A stretch of DNA of 64,000 nucleotides from Massiliimicrobium timonense (lineage in GTDB: Bacteria; Bacillota_I; Bacilli_A; Erysipelotrichales; Coprobacillaceae): contig NZ_NFLJ01000008.1 of the NCBI RefSeq assembly GCF_002160865.1, positions 1 to 64,000 of the forward strand, read 5' to 3'. Both the position numbers and the translations under genes were made by a program. Positions 1 through 6,280 of the stretch are shown piece by piece; position 1 is the first letter of the stretch, and each line of letters begins with the position of its first letter. The notes below the pieces were generated by a model. It had not been told where the DNA came from and made no database searches. It saw only the letters and a program-made list of their open reading frames with translations.

Positions 1-79
1 TGGAGCCTCAAAATTTGCATATTTGGAACGAAGTCATCCACGACAATAGATATAATACCATATATTTTTCTATTTGAAA

Positions 80-114
80 ACTAAAAGCTGTTGACTTTTT
101 ACTTTGTCAACAGC
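80..114 (-). terminator. Terminator downstream of the Asp23-family gene
   Basis: A perfect 9-bp stem (GCTGTTGAC with GTCAACAGC) and a 10-nt loop are followed on the minus strand by TTTTAGTTTT. It lies about 30 nt past the stop of the Asp23-family gene and probably ends the efp-side transcription unit, so nusB/folD, which follow yqhY in B. subtilis, are not cotranscribed here. Confidence 0.75.
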
Positions 115-118
115 CTGA

Positions 119-140
119 AGTAAGAAAATCATTTCTTACT
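119..140 (-). terminator. Second hairpin just after the Asp23-family stop codon
   Basis: AGTAAGAAA and TTTCTTACT form a perfect 9-bp stem with a 4-nt loop, 4 nt beyond the stop codon. No clear T-run follows on either strand, so by itself it is more likely a 3'-end stabilising hairpin that precedes the true terminator. Confidence 0.4.
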
Positions 141-143
141 TGT

Positions 144-491
144 TTAATCAAATTCAATATTATCAACTTCAATATTAATGTGTTGAACATCAACATCAGT
201 CATCTGTTTAACAGCTACAGCTATTTTTTCCTGAATTTCTTTTGTTATTGATGAAATATTGACACCATATTTAATACGTACATGGATACAGATATAAACC
301 TCATTATCCTTAATTGTACAATTCACAACTTTCTTTGTACCCGGAATTTGAATTCCCTTAGATGTATCTAAAGAAACATTTTTCATTTCATTAACAGTTC
401 TTTTTGTAATTTCATCAAACACTTGAACATTCATAAGAATTTTTCCATTAACGCGTCCTTGTGTATAAGTATAATATTCATTATGTGCCAT
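144..491 (-). CDS. yqhY: Asp23/Gls24 family protein (YqhY-like)
   Basis: This 115-residue protein has the Asp23/Gls24 (DUF322) pattern: an N-terminal beta-rich half, then a VNISSI...VQ...DV helix-strand region and a C-terminal VQHINIEVDNIEF strand. Family members are small cytoplasmic or membrane-associated proteins. B. subtilis YqhY affects lipid metabolism, probably acetyl-CoA carboxylase activity. In B. subtilis the order is efp, spoIIIAA-AH, accB, accC, yqhY; here the gene follows spoIIIAH directly, so accB and accC are absent from the locus. It appears to have its own promoter (TTGTAT-17-TACAAT) in the gap. The YqhY name rests on that gene order; YloU is the alternative paralogue. Confidence 0.85.
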   Translation of the reverse strand: MAHNEYYTYTQGRVNGKILMNVQVFDEITKRTVNEMKNVSLDTSKGIQIPGTKKVVNCTIKDNEVYICIHVRIKYGVNISSITKEIQEKIAVAVKQMTDVDVQHINIEVDNIEFD

Positions 492-515
492 AACATTACC
501 TCTTTTCTATCTACT

Positions 516-544
516 ATTGTATATAAAAAGTGACAAAAATACAA
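516..544 (-). promoter_or_regulatory. SigA-type promoter of the Asp23-family gene
   Basis: TTGTAT, a 17-bp spacer and TACAAT lie 25 nt upstream of the start codon, in the gap after spoIIIAH. The -35 hexamer touches the end of spoIIIAH. This would keep vegetative expression of the Asp23-family gene independent of the sporulation gene upstream. Confidence 0.5.
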
Positions 545-547
545 GTT

Positions 548-1006
548 TTATTCTTCAATAAATTTAACTTCCACCTGATAAGAATCACCGACTAAATTCA
601 ATACTTCTTTGATAACCTTTGACGCATCTGAATGTGAGGCATCTTTTTTTAGAATCGTTACTTTAATTGTCTGCTGATCAATTTCAACATAACTTTCCGC
701 ATAGCCCATTTCTTTAAGTTTTGATACAATTGTTTTTTCTTTTTCAGTCACATTCTTTGTTTCACTGATTGTTTCTAGAGCCTCATTAATAGATTCAGAT
801 GTACTTGATTCTTTTGCAATAATTTCATTGTTCTTTGTAATAATATCTTCTCTTTTTTGATCTAATTGATTCTGTAATTGTTCAATGGTAGATATATCAT
901 TTTGTACAACCTCATTTTCAGATGTCGGTGGCAACATAATATAATAGATGGATAACACAAGAATAAGACTAAATAATGTTAAAAATGTAAAAGCCTGTTT
1001 ATTCAT
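548..1006 (-). CDS. spoIIIAH: Stage III sporulation protein AH (SpoIIIAH)
   Basis: SpoIIIAH is the mother-cell membrane protein that pairs with forespore SpoIIQ to form the channel across the forespore membranes. The product (152 aa from ATG 1006) has one N-terminal membrane helix (about residues 6-25), a Glu/Gln/Lys-rich linker, and a C-terminal domain with the family pattern KLKEMGYAESYVEI...VTILKK...KVIKEVLN, which folds like YscJ/FliF ring proteins. ATG 1006 is chosen over ATG 1012 because AAGGAG sits 7 nt before it but only 1 nt before the other. No spoIIIAA-AG genes precede it: efp does. A SigE-like promoter lies in the gap, as expected for a mother-cell gene. Confidence 0.88.
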   Translation of the reverse strand: MNKQAFTFLTLFSLILVLSIYYIMLPPTSENEVVQNDISTIEQLQNQLDQKREDIITKNNEIIAKESSTSESINEALETISETKNVTEKEKTIVSKLKEMGYAESYVEIDQQTIKVTILKKDASHSDASKVIKEVLNLVGDSYQVEVKFIEE

Positions 1007-1028
1007 ATTCATTCTCCTTTTTCTATAT

Positions 1029-1057
1029 ACTATATGAACAAACAGACTTAATTATGA
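1029..1057 (-). promoter_or_regulatory. SigE-like promoter of spoIIIAH
   Basis: On the minus strand TCATAAT, a 14-bp spacer and CATATAGT match the B. subtilis SigE consensus (KMATATT, 13-15 bp, CATACANT) at 6 of 7 and 7 of 8 positions. It lies between the efp terminator and the spoIIIAH ribosome-binding site, where a mother-cell promoter is expected. Confidence 0.6.
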
Positions 1058-1078
1058 AAAAAAGAGCTTACGCTCTTC
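1056..1078 (-). terminator. Terminator of efp
   Basis: AAGAGC, a GTAA tetraloop and GCTCTT are followed by seven T residues on the minus strand. The hairpin overlaps the efp stop codon and separates efp from the SigE-type promoter of spoIIIAH. Confidence 0.85.
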
Positions 1079-1628
1079 CTTGATATTTTCCATCTACAGT
1101 ATTGACAAGAACCATTTCACCTTCATTAATAAATAAAGGAACTTTGATTTGATATCCTGTTTCAATAGTTGCATTTTTTGTTGCCCCTGTTGCTGTATCA
1201 CCTTTCACTGCTGGTTCTGTTTCAGTTATCTGGAAAGCCACATTGACTGGTAATTGGACACCCAAAACTTCACTTTGATAACTTGTAACTTCAACTTCAT
1301 CAGATGGTTTTAAAAAGTTCTTTTCCCATTCCAGACGACTACCAGGAATTTCAATTTGTTCAAAAGTTTCATTATCCATGAAAACAAGCATATCTCCTGA
1401 ATCATAAAGATATTGCATTTTTCTTTTTTCAATCATCGCTAAATCAACTTTGGCAGTAGGATTATAAGAAACTTCTGTAATTGCACTTGTTCTCAAGTTT
1501 TTTCTTTTTACCATATATTTTCCTGATAAACGTCCTTGTTTATTCTGTTCATTAGAAATACATAAAAATAAATCATTATTTTCTGTATATGCATTTCCTG
1601 CTTTTAATTCTTTGATATTAACAGCCAT
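1068..1628 (-). CDS. efp: Elongation factor P (EF-P), arginine-tipped
   Basis: EF-P binds between the P and E sites and relieves ribosome stalling on polyproline. The 186-residue length and all three beta-barrel domains are standard; MQYLY, FMDNETFEQ, ETEPAVKGDTATG and the C-terminal NTVDGKYQGRA match the family closely. The tip loop of domain I is unusual. B. subtilis has PGKG with the modified Lys32, whereas this protein reads NKQGRLSGK, placing Arg33 at the tip. That resembles the NK-x-GR tip of EF-Ps rhamnosylated by EarP. The gene has its own SigA promoter and terminator, so it is probably monocistronic. Identity is certain; the modification state is open. Confidence 0.96.
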   Translation of the reverse strand: MAVNIKELKAGNAYTENNDLFLCISNEQNKQGRLSGKYMVKRKNLRTSAITEVSYNPTAKVDLAMIEKRKMQYLYDSGDMLVFMDNETFEQIEIPGSRLEWEKNFLKPSDEVEVTSYQSEVLGVQLPVNVAFQITETEPAVKGDTATGATKNATIETGYQIKVPLFINEGEMVLVNTVDGKYQGRA

Positions 1629-1659
1629 AATTTTCTCTCCTTTGCTATTATTCTTTAGA

Positions 1660-1688
1660 ATTATAGCAAATTTCTATCATGTTGTAAA
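1660..1688 (-). promoter_or_regulatory. SigA promoter of efp
   Basis: TTTACA, a 17-bp spacer and TATAAT on the minus strand lie about 30 nt upstream of the efp start, directly downstream of the last comG-operon gene. This is a near-consensus housekeeping promoter. Confidence 0.75.
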
Positions 1689-1712
1689 TAAATCATATGG
1701 GAATATCATCTT

Positions 1713-1868
1713 TTAACAGAATAAGACAATCATAAAATCAAAAGCCAATAGACAATAAACAAGTATTTTCAGCTTTTGTTTCTTATGATCATCAATAGGT
1801 GCTTTTTCACGATAACAGGTTAATAAAAAGCATAAAATCAATAAACCAAAAACAATATAATAAATCAT
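1713..1868 (-). CDS. 51-residue membrane protein ending the comG operon
   Basis: This small gene encodes 51 residues: a membrane helix (about 2-18), a charged middle with YREKAPIDDHKKQK, and a second hydrophobic helix (about 34-51). Its ATG overlaps the TGA of the preceding comGG-like gene as ATGA. A strong Shine-Dalgarno, GGGAGG, lies 6 nt before the start, which argues that it is translated. It is the last gene of the comG operon, before the efp promoter. The family is not recognised. The two helices and operon position suggest a membrane partner of the competence pseudopilus machinery, but that is only inference. Confidence 0.7.
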   Translation of the reverse strand: MIYYIVFGLLILCFLLTCYREKAPIDDHKKQKLKILVYCLLAFDFMIVLFC

Positions 1869-2266
1869 ATGTAACCTCCCTCAATATATTCAAAATTCAA
1901 GACAGTGCCTGTTTCTACTTCAATTTCTGTTAAAAATTGATACTGATAATCTATTGTTTCAATAGTAGTAACCACTTCATAATGATCACCCAAATCATCT
2001 ACCGTTGTTTCAATTTGATAATTTTGAAAAGAATAATCGTCACTTAATAAAATATCATTTTGAACACTGTCACTATAATATTTCACAAGAAATATCTCTA
2101 GATTTTTTTGTTTCATAAGTGTATCAATAGATTTCAAATTACGACCTGATTGCAAAATAGAAAATGCTGTTATAGATAATGCGAATGTCAACATCATAAA
2201 AACAATTAAAACAATCTGCAAAACAGATCCTCTATGATTCTGAAGTAATCTCTGATATATTTTCAT
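1865..2266 (-). CDS. comGG: ComGG-like competence pseudopilus component
   Basis: The 133-residue product has a short basic N-terminus (MKIYQRLLQNHRGS), one hydrophobic helix (about residues 14-35) and a soluble C-terminal domain, the architecture of ComGG. ComGG is the seventh comG product and the least conserved minor pseudopilin. ATG 2266 is chosen because AGAGGA lies 5-6 nt upstream. The start overlaps the end of comGF, so translation is probably coupled. No consensus GFTLxE processing site is present; the SVLQIVLIVF segment after RG takes its place, as in other ComGG proteins that lack a type III signal. The assignment rests on position and architecture. Confidence 0.65.
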   Translation of the reverse strand: MKIYQRLLQNHRGSVLQIVLIVFMMLTFALSITAFSILQSGRNLKSIDTLMKQKNLEIFLVKYYSDSVQNDILLSDDYSFQNYQIETTVDDLGDHYEVVTTIETIDYQYQFLTEIEVETGTVLNFEYIEGGYI

Positions 2267-2708
2267 CTGTTTCCTCTGCTTCTTGATGCATATTGGCATA
2301 TGTTAGTAAAAATGTGTAATTTTGACGATCTCTTGTCATATGTATATAAACGAAATCATTTTCTACAGAAAAAGAAACATCATCAATATCAAACAATAAT
2401 ATTTCAAATCCAGGTTTTTTAACCAGTCTTTTTTGATCCAACTGTAAAGATGTTTCTTCTTCTTCAAAATTCATATAACGAAAAGTATCACCAGCTTCTA
2501 AATATGCACACCCTAGTGTATATTGACTACATTGTTTTGCAGCTATGTAAATATCTTCATTATTTTGCGTATGATGTGTATAGGCATATCGTATAAGCTG
2601 AAAAAGACTTGTTAATGATAAAAGAATAATAAGCGTAATAGACAGTGATAATAATACCTCTACTAACGTAAAACCATTTCTATGATGCTGATGTAATCTT
2701 GAGAATAT
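2232..2708 (-). CDS. comGF: ComGF-like pseudopilin without a canonical start codon
   Basis: This frame encodes a prepilin: HQHHRNGFTLVEVLLSLSI is a textbook class III signal (cleavage G|F), followed by a hydrophobic helix and about 125 residues with two cysteines. It sits at the comGF position. From the in-frame TGA at 2715-2717 to the signal there is no ATG, GTG or TTG: the codons run GTA CAC ATA TTC TCA AGA TTA CAT CAG. A strong Shine-Dalgarno (AAAAGGAG, 2720-2727) lies inside comGE just upstream, so initiation in this stretch looks intended. ATA at 2708 (11 nt away) is used as a provisional start. Alternatives are a sequencing error or a frameshift from comGE. Confidence 0.6.
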   Translation of the reverse strand: MFSRLHQHHRNGFTLVEVLLSLSITLIILLSLTSLFQLIRYAYTHHTQNNEDIYIAAKQCSQYTLGCAYLEAGDTFRYMNFEEEETSLQLDQKRLVKKPGFEILLFDIDDVSFSVENDFVYIHMTRDRQNYTFLLTYANMHQEAEETDENISEITSES

Positions 2709-2872
2709 GTGTACTCACTCTCCTTTTCTAAAATCGTTTGATAATTTTCTTGAATATGGCTTTCTTTTTGATATAAAACAGAAAATAATCCCACAAAAAT
2801 GATAATCACAGTGATAAAAATTTCAAATGCCAGTAAACTCTCAATTAATGTTGCTCCATGATTATCGGACAT
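2663..2872 (-). CDS. comGE: ComGE-like minor pseudopilin
   Basis: The 69-residue product begins MSDNHGATLIESLLAFEI, a type III prepilin signal with cleavage after Gly6 and the conserved Glu at mature position 5, then a hydrophobic helix to about residue 32. It is short for ComGE (often 90-110 aa). ATG 2872 is chosen because GGAA lies 7 nt upstream and because the mature pilin should follow a short leader; it overlaps the comGD stop by 11 nt. The 3' end carries the Shine-Dalgarno of the next pilin, so the two genes overlap. It probably forms part of the tip complex of the DNA-uptake pseudopilus. Confidence 0.65.
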   Translation of the reverse strand: MSDNHGATLIESLLAFEIFITVIIIFVGLFSVLYQKESHIQENYQTILEKESEYTYSQDYISIIEMVLR

Positions 2873-3257
2873 AAAAAGTTCCACTTCCAATCTGATAAAC
2901 AAATTCATAACGCTGACTTCCACAGTGGTAAATCAATGTTTTTGCACCTTGAATATTTCCATTTTCATTAAAACTCAATTGATGTGATTCAAATGAATCA
3001 TTATCATCAAGCTGTAATGTTTCTTTTGACTGATTCCATCTATAAACAATATTTTGCTTTGAAAATAAAACATCAACCTGTGTTTTTTGTGTCATGGCTG
3101 TGAGTTTTGCCTGATAAAGAAATTGAATCATTTCATTGATTTTAACAGTATCACTTTTTTGTGGAACATGAATACGCATTGAAATACAAAACATCATATA
3201 GATAATAACAAGTACAAAAAGTGTTTCAATCATTGTAAAACCACCTTTATTTAACAT
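2862..3257 (-). CDS. comGD: ComGD-like minor pseudopilin
   Basis: The 131-residue protein starts MLNKGGFTMIETLFVLVII, a clear prepilin signal (cleavage G6|F7, Glu at mature position 5) and membrane helix. The C-terminal domain is beta-rich, with HQLSFNENGNIQGAKTLIYHCG, a pattern typical of ComGD/GspH-like minor pilins. ATG 3257 overlaps the comGC stop by 11 nt and gives the expected 6-residue leader. No good Shine-Dalgarno precedes it, so translational coupling is likely. The protein would be processed by a prepilin peptidase, but the gene for that enzyme is not in this window. Confidence 0.8.
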   Translation of the reverse strand: MLNKGGFTMIETLFVLVIIYMMFCISMRIHVPQKSDTVKINEMIQFLYQAKLTAMTQKTQVDVLFSKQNIVYRWNQSKETLQLDDNDSFESHQLSFNENGNIQGAKTLIYHCGSQRYEFVYQIGSGTFYVR

Positions 3258-3552
3258 AGGCTTGACCATTTTTAATAGCGATTTTTTTGCCATTTGGACA
3301 GACACCTTGTTTTTCTGTCAGATAGGGTTGACTGCCACTTGTTAAATCAGAGATGTTTCTAGGTAATTTACCATTTTCAATTTCATAAAGTAAAATTTGT
3401 GAATTGACAACTTCAATTTGAGCATCACATCCTTTATTTTTGACAACTGTATTTTTAGATGTCACATTAGGAATAACAAGTAATAAAATAATAAGTATAA
3501 CACTAATACAAAAAATCATCTCAATTAAAGTAAACCCTTTTTTATTCAACAT
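3247..3552 (-). CDS. comGC: ComGC major competence pseudopilin
   Basis: ComGC is the main subunit of the transformation pilus or pseudopilus that brings DNA to the cell surface. The 101-residue protein has a canonical class III signal, MLNKKGFTLIEM (cleavage G6|F7), a hydrophobic helix to about residue 28, and the ComGC-specific region CDAQIEVVNSQILLYEIENGK...ISDLT. Cys42 and Cys85 are placed to form the intramolecular disulfide known in the family. ATG 3552 is supported by AAAGGA 8 nt upstream. It lies 17 nt after comGB, the standard order. This is the best-supported pilin of the operon. Confidence 0.92.
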   Translation of the reverse strand: MLNKKGFTLIEMIFCISVILIILLLVIPNVTSKNTVVKNKGCDAQIEVVNSQILLYEIENGKLPRNISDLTSGSQPYLTEKQGVCPNGKKIAIKNGQAYVK

Positions 3553-3569
3553 ATGAATTGTCCTTTCTG

Positions 3570-4568
3570 TTATAGATTTGATATTGAATTCATCATTGGA
3601 ATAATAATCGCGATATAAATTGTAATAACAAAGATAGCTACAAAACAATAAACTGCCGGTATCAGATATTTTAAAAATCTTTTGATCCAGTAATCTAAAT
3701 ATTCATAGGTAGCTTGGATATAATAAGATAAAGCATTTTTTTGTTGAGGATTTTTCATATACATTTGAAAAAAAGAAATAAACAATTGATCAAAGTATTC
3801 AAAATCCTCCAGTATTTCTTCTAAATTCTCACCTCCATATAAACGATTATTCATTTCATATAAGACTATTTTTAAATCACTATCCGTCATTTGTTCATTT
3901 AAGACTTGAATAATTCTTGTACTATCCATATCCTCATTTAATAATTCATGAAAATACAAAGCAAACTTCAAAGAAAAATATTTTTGTAAAATTGTCTTAA
4001 ATACTGGCCATTTTAAATAAAGTTCAATGACCTTATATAATTTATGCTTAAGTCCATAAACAAGCCTGAAAATAAGATATAAGCTTAAAAATACAGCTAA
4101 TATAATCAAACAAGGCATAATGTAAAAGAAAGCAAATAAGATTTGAATCACAATTGATTTTTCAATCTGAAATGATAAAAATAACTGATTGACATTAGGC
4201 AATAAAACCAAAACAACAAATAACGAGAAAAGAAATAAAAATGTCATTAATATAGAGGGATAAGTTAATTGAGATTTTAATTGATTTTGATAATCCTCTT
4301 TCATCATGCATATATCCAGACTTTTTTTAATTGCTTCTGATAAACAATTCTTATTTTGAAAAAAACGAAAATATTCTTGAAATAAATGAGGTAATGAAGA
4401 CTGCAATAATACAGTTTCAATAGATTCACCATGATCCAGTTGTTTTAACATCTCATGAATTGCTGGATGATGAAGCATCTGCTGACATAAACTCAACGTT
4501 TCTTCAATACTGTAACCAGCATCTAACAAGCTATACATATTCTTCAATAAAAGATAATCTTTATTCAT
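3570..4568 (-). CDS. comGB: ComGB, polytopic inner-membrane platform protein
   Basis: ComGB is the GspF/PilC-type membrane platform that links the ComGA ATPase to pilin polymerisation. The 332-residue protein has two homologous cytoplasmic helical domains, each followed by membrane helices: a pair at roughly residues 115-180, and a C-terminal helix near 300-325 ending in a short tail. ATG 4568 is chosen because AGAGGA lies about 8 nt upstream. The start overlaps the comGA stop as ATGAATAA. Length and position between comGA and comGC fit the family. Confidence 0.9.
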   Translation of the reverse strand: MNKDYLLLKNMYSLLDAGYSIEETLSLCQQMLHHPAIHEMLKQLDHGESIETVLLQSSLPHLFQEYFRFFQNKNCLSEAIKKSLDICMMKEDYQNQLKSQLTYPSILMTFLFLFSLFVVLVLLPNVNQLFLSFQIEKSIVIQILFAFFYIMPCLIILAVFLSLYLIFRLVYGLKHKLYKVIELYLKWPVFKTILQKYFSLKFALYFHELLNEDMDSTRIIQVLNEQMTDSDLKIVLYEMNNRLYGGENLEEILEDFEYFDQLFISFFQMYMKNPQQKNALSYYIQATYEYLDYWIKRFLKYLIPAVYCFVAIFVITIYIAIIIPMMNSISNL

Positions 4569-5547
4569 TAGTGAGTTCCTCTTTAAACAAGGCCTGATTA
4601 AAACCAAGATTGACAAGTTCTAAAGCTGCCTTTTGAAATGATAAATAAGAACATGTATGCTCTTTGAGATATTGTTCAATATCCTTTTTCTTCATCAATT
4701 CTGATAAAACAATAGCCTGTTTATTTTGAATATCATATTTCATACGTTGTGAAATCACACCAATGACCACATCAAGAATATCAGCTTCATGAATTCCTAA
4801 ATTCATTAATCTTTTCATTGATAAAGGTGCATTACTGGCATGAATTGTTGTTAAAACAAGATGTCCAGTCAAAGCACATGTTAAAGCAATCTTCGCTGTT
4901 TTTTCATCACGAATTTCTCCTATCATAATCACATCGGGATCATGTCTTAAAATCTGTTTTAATGTATCATGATATGTAATTCCAATTTTTTCATTTAATT
5001 CAATTTGAAGACAACCATCTAAATGAATTTCAATAGGATCTTCAATCGTAATAATGTTTTTACGTGCTCCTGATAAAATTTGTTTTAATAAGGTATAAAG
5101 CGTGGTTGACTTACCAGAACCTGTAGCACCACTAATAAAAAACAAACCACTATTTTGTAAAGAAAGCCAATAGAGATAATCTTGAATTTCCTTTTGGTAT
5201 GTTAATTCTTCAATCGAACGTAATTCATGATTATTCAAAATTCTAATCACAATACTTTCAAATTCAAGAGAAGGTAAATAAGATACCCTTAAAAAATAAG
5301 TCTTTTGATTCATATTTATAGAAATATTACCTGTTTGAGGCATCAAACGATAATTCGTATGAATCATAGAACGATATTTAATAAAATTCATCAGCTTATA
5401 CCCTCTTTCATTTTCCATCACCTCATATTTCTTTAATTCTCCAAAAATACGAAACTGAATCTTCAAATCCTTTTTCAATAACAAATGAATATCAGTAGCA
5501 TTTTGGTTTAATGCACGATAAATCATCTTCTCAAATAGTTCATTCAT
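4561..5547 (-). CDS. comGA: ComGA, competence pilus assembly ATPase
   Basis: ComGA is the GspE/PilB-family traffic ATPase that powers pseudopilus assembly for DNA uptake. The 328-residue protein has Walker A GATGSGKST (residues 140-148), the Asp box TIEDPIE (about 167-173), Walker B DPDVIMIGE (about 203-211) and the His box GHLVLTTIHAS (about 228-238). The N-terminal domain is short and the zinc-binding tetracysteine motif is absent, as in other ComGA proteins. It is the first gene of the operon, preceded by GGAGGG and by an unusual promoter region shared with a double-glycine peptide. As in B. subtilis, the upstream neighbour is a YqgX-type hydrolase. Confidence 0.95.
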   Translation of the reverse strand: MNELFEKMIYRALNQNATDIHLLLKKDLKIQFRIFGELKKYEVMENERGYKLMNFIKYRSMIHTNYRLMPQTGNISINMNQKTYFLRVSYLPSLEFESIVIRILNNHELRSIEELTYQKEIQDYLYWLSLQNSGLFFISGATGSGKSTTLYTLLKQILSGARKNIITIEDPIEIHLDGCLQIELNEKIGITYHDTLKQILRHDPDVIMIGEIRDEKTAKIALTCALTGHLVLTTIHASNAPLSMKRLMNLGIHEADILDVVIGVISQRMKYDIQNKQAIVLSELMKKKDIEQYLKEHTCSYLSFQKAALELVNLGFNQALFKEELTNE

Positions 5548-5556
5548 AATAACCCT

Positions 5557-5592
5557 CCTATTATATATATACGCATTATTTTTGCATTTTTC
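5557..5592 (-). promoter_or_regulatory. Promoter region of the comG operon with shared GAAAAATGC-N20-TAATAGG motif
   Basis: On the minus strand GAAAAATGC is followed after exactly 20 nt (AAAAATAATGCGTATATATA) by TAATAGG, which runs into the ribosome-binding site. A TATAAT-like -10 is present, but no TTGACA-like -35: AAAAATGC occupies that place. The same two blocks at the same spacing occur upstream of the double-glycine peptide (38514-38549). A shared activator or alternative sigma factor is inferred. Confidence 0.55.
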
Positions 5593-5600
5593 TTTTTTTT

Positions 5601-5632
5601 CAATAAAAAAAGATCATATTTTTTATGATCTT
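5601..5632 (-). terminator. Terminator of the MBL-fold hydrolase gene
   Basis: AAGATCATA and TATGATCTT form a perfect 9-bp stem over an A5 loop, followed on the minus strand by seven T residues. The hairpin contains the last two codons and stop of the hydrolase gene and insulates the comG operon. Confidence 0.9.
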
Positions 5633-6237
5633 AAAAAAGGGTTATGCATTTGTTCATATTTTATAGAGCTTTCTTCACCATGTCCCGGTAATAAACGAGC
5701 ATCAAACTGTAATGTTTTTATCTTTTCCAAACTCTGTTTTGTTGTTAAATGTGAAGACGTTGGAAAATCATAACGTCCTATTGATCCAGCAAATAAAACA
5801 TCCCCACTGAATAATGCATTTTCCTGAGGAACATAAATCATGCTGCTTCCTTCACAATGCCCCTCTAACAGTAACCATTGAACAGTCATATTGGCTATAT
5901 TCATTGTTGGTGTTGCTTCTAATATAGGAGCTTTTAATGTCATTGGTTCCCCCATCATACTTGAAAGATTATATTCAGGTTTCGCAATTATTTCTAGTGA
6001 TTCTTTCTGGGTATAGATAGGACAATGATATTGATTATAAAGATAATCAACAGCTCCAATATGATCAAAATGACCATGTGTTAATAAAATAGCTTTGATA
6101 TCAAGTTCATTTTCTGTTAGAAAACGAGCAACTTTTTGTCCCTGTGCACCTGGATCAATCACAAAACATTCATGTTTCTCATTATAAACCACATAACAAT
6201 TTGTCTGCATTGTTCCTAAGATTAATTTTTTTATCAT
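5623..6237 (-). CDS. MBL-fold hydrolase, YqgX/GloB-like
   Basis: The 204-residue protein is a metallo-beta-lactamase-fold hydrolase of the glyoxalase II-like YqgX group. The metal ligands are THGHFDH (His54, His56, Asp58, His59), EGHCEGS, GDVLF and LPGHGEES, and the C-terminus NPFLR is typical of the group. The usual TPGHTPGS is changed to LEGHCEGS. YqgX proteins probably hydrolyse S-lactoylglutathione or bacillithiol thioesters; the substrate here is unknown. In B. subtilis yqgX also lies just upstream of comGA. Its start follows the rpmG terminator by only about 25 nt, with AAAGGAAG as ribosome-binding site. Confidence 0.88.
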   Translation of the reverse strand: MIKKLILGTMQTNCYVVYNEKHECFVIDPGAQGQKVARFLTENELDIKAILLTHGHFDHIGAVDYLYNQYHCPIYTQKESLEIIAKPEYNLSSMMGEPMTLKAPILEATPTMNIANMTVQWLLLEGHCEGSSMIYVPQENALFSGDVLFAGSIGRYDFPTSSHLTTKQSLEKIKTLQFDARLLPGHGEESSIKYEQMHNPFLRS

Positions 6238-6260
6238 ATATTTCTTCCTTTCCTATAAAG

Positions 6261-6280
6261 AAAAAAAGCCAAAAAGGCTT
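6261..6280 (-). terminator. Terminator-like hairpin after rpmG, before the MBL gene
   Basis: AAGCC-TTTTT-GGCTT followed by TTTTTTC on the minus strand overlaps the rpmG stop. The next gene's ribosome-binding site follows within about 15 nt, leaving no space for a promoter, so some read-through is expected. Confidence 0.65.

Noticed and set aside
3-78. Open plus-strand frame at the left edge that could be the C-terminal end of a gene (ending NTIYFSI then TGA)
   Set aside because: Only 24 codons are visible, without a recognisable motif; the downstream hairpins favour the minus strand.
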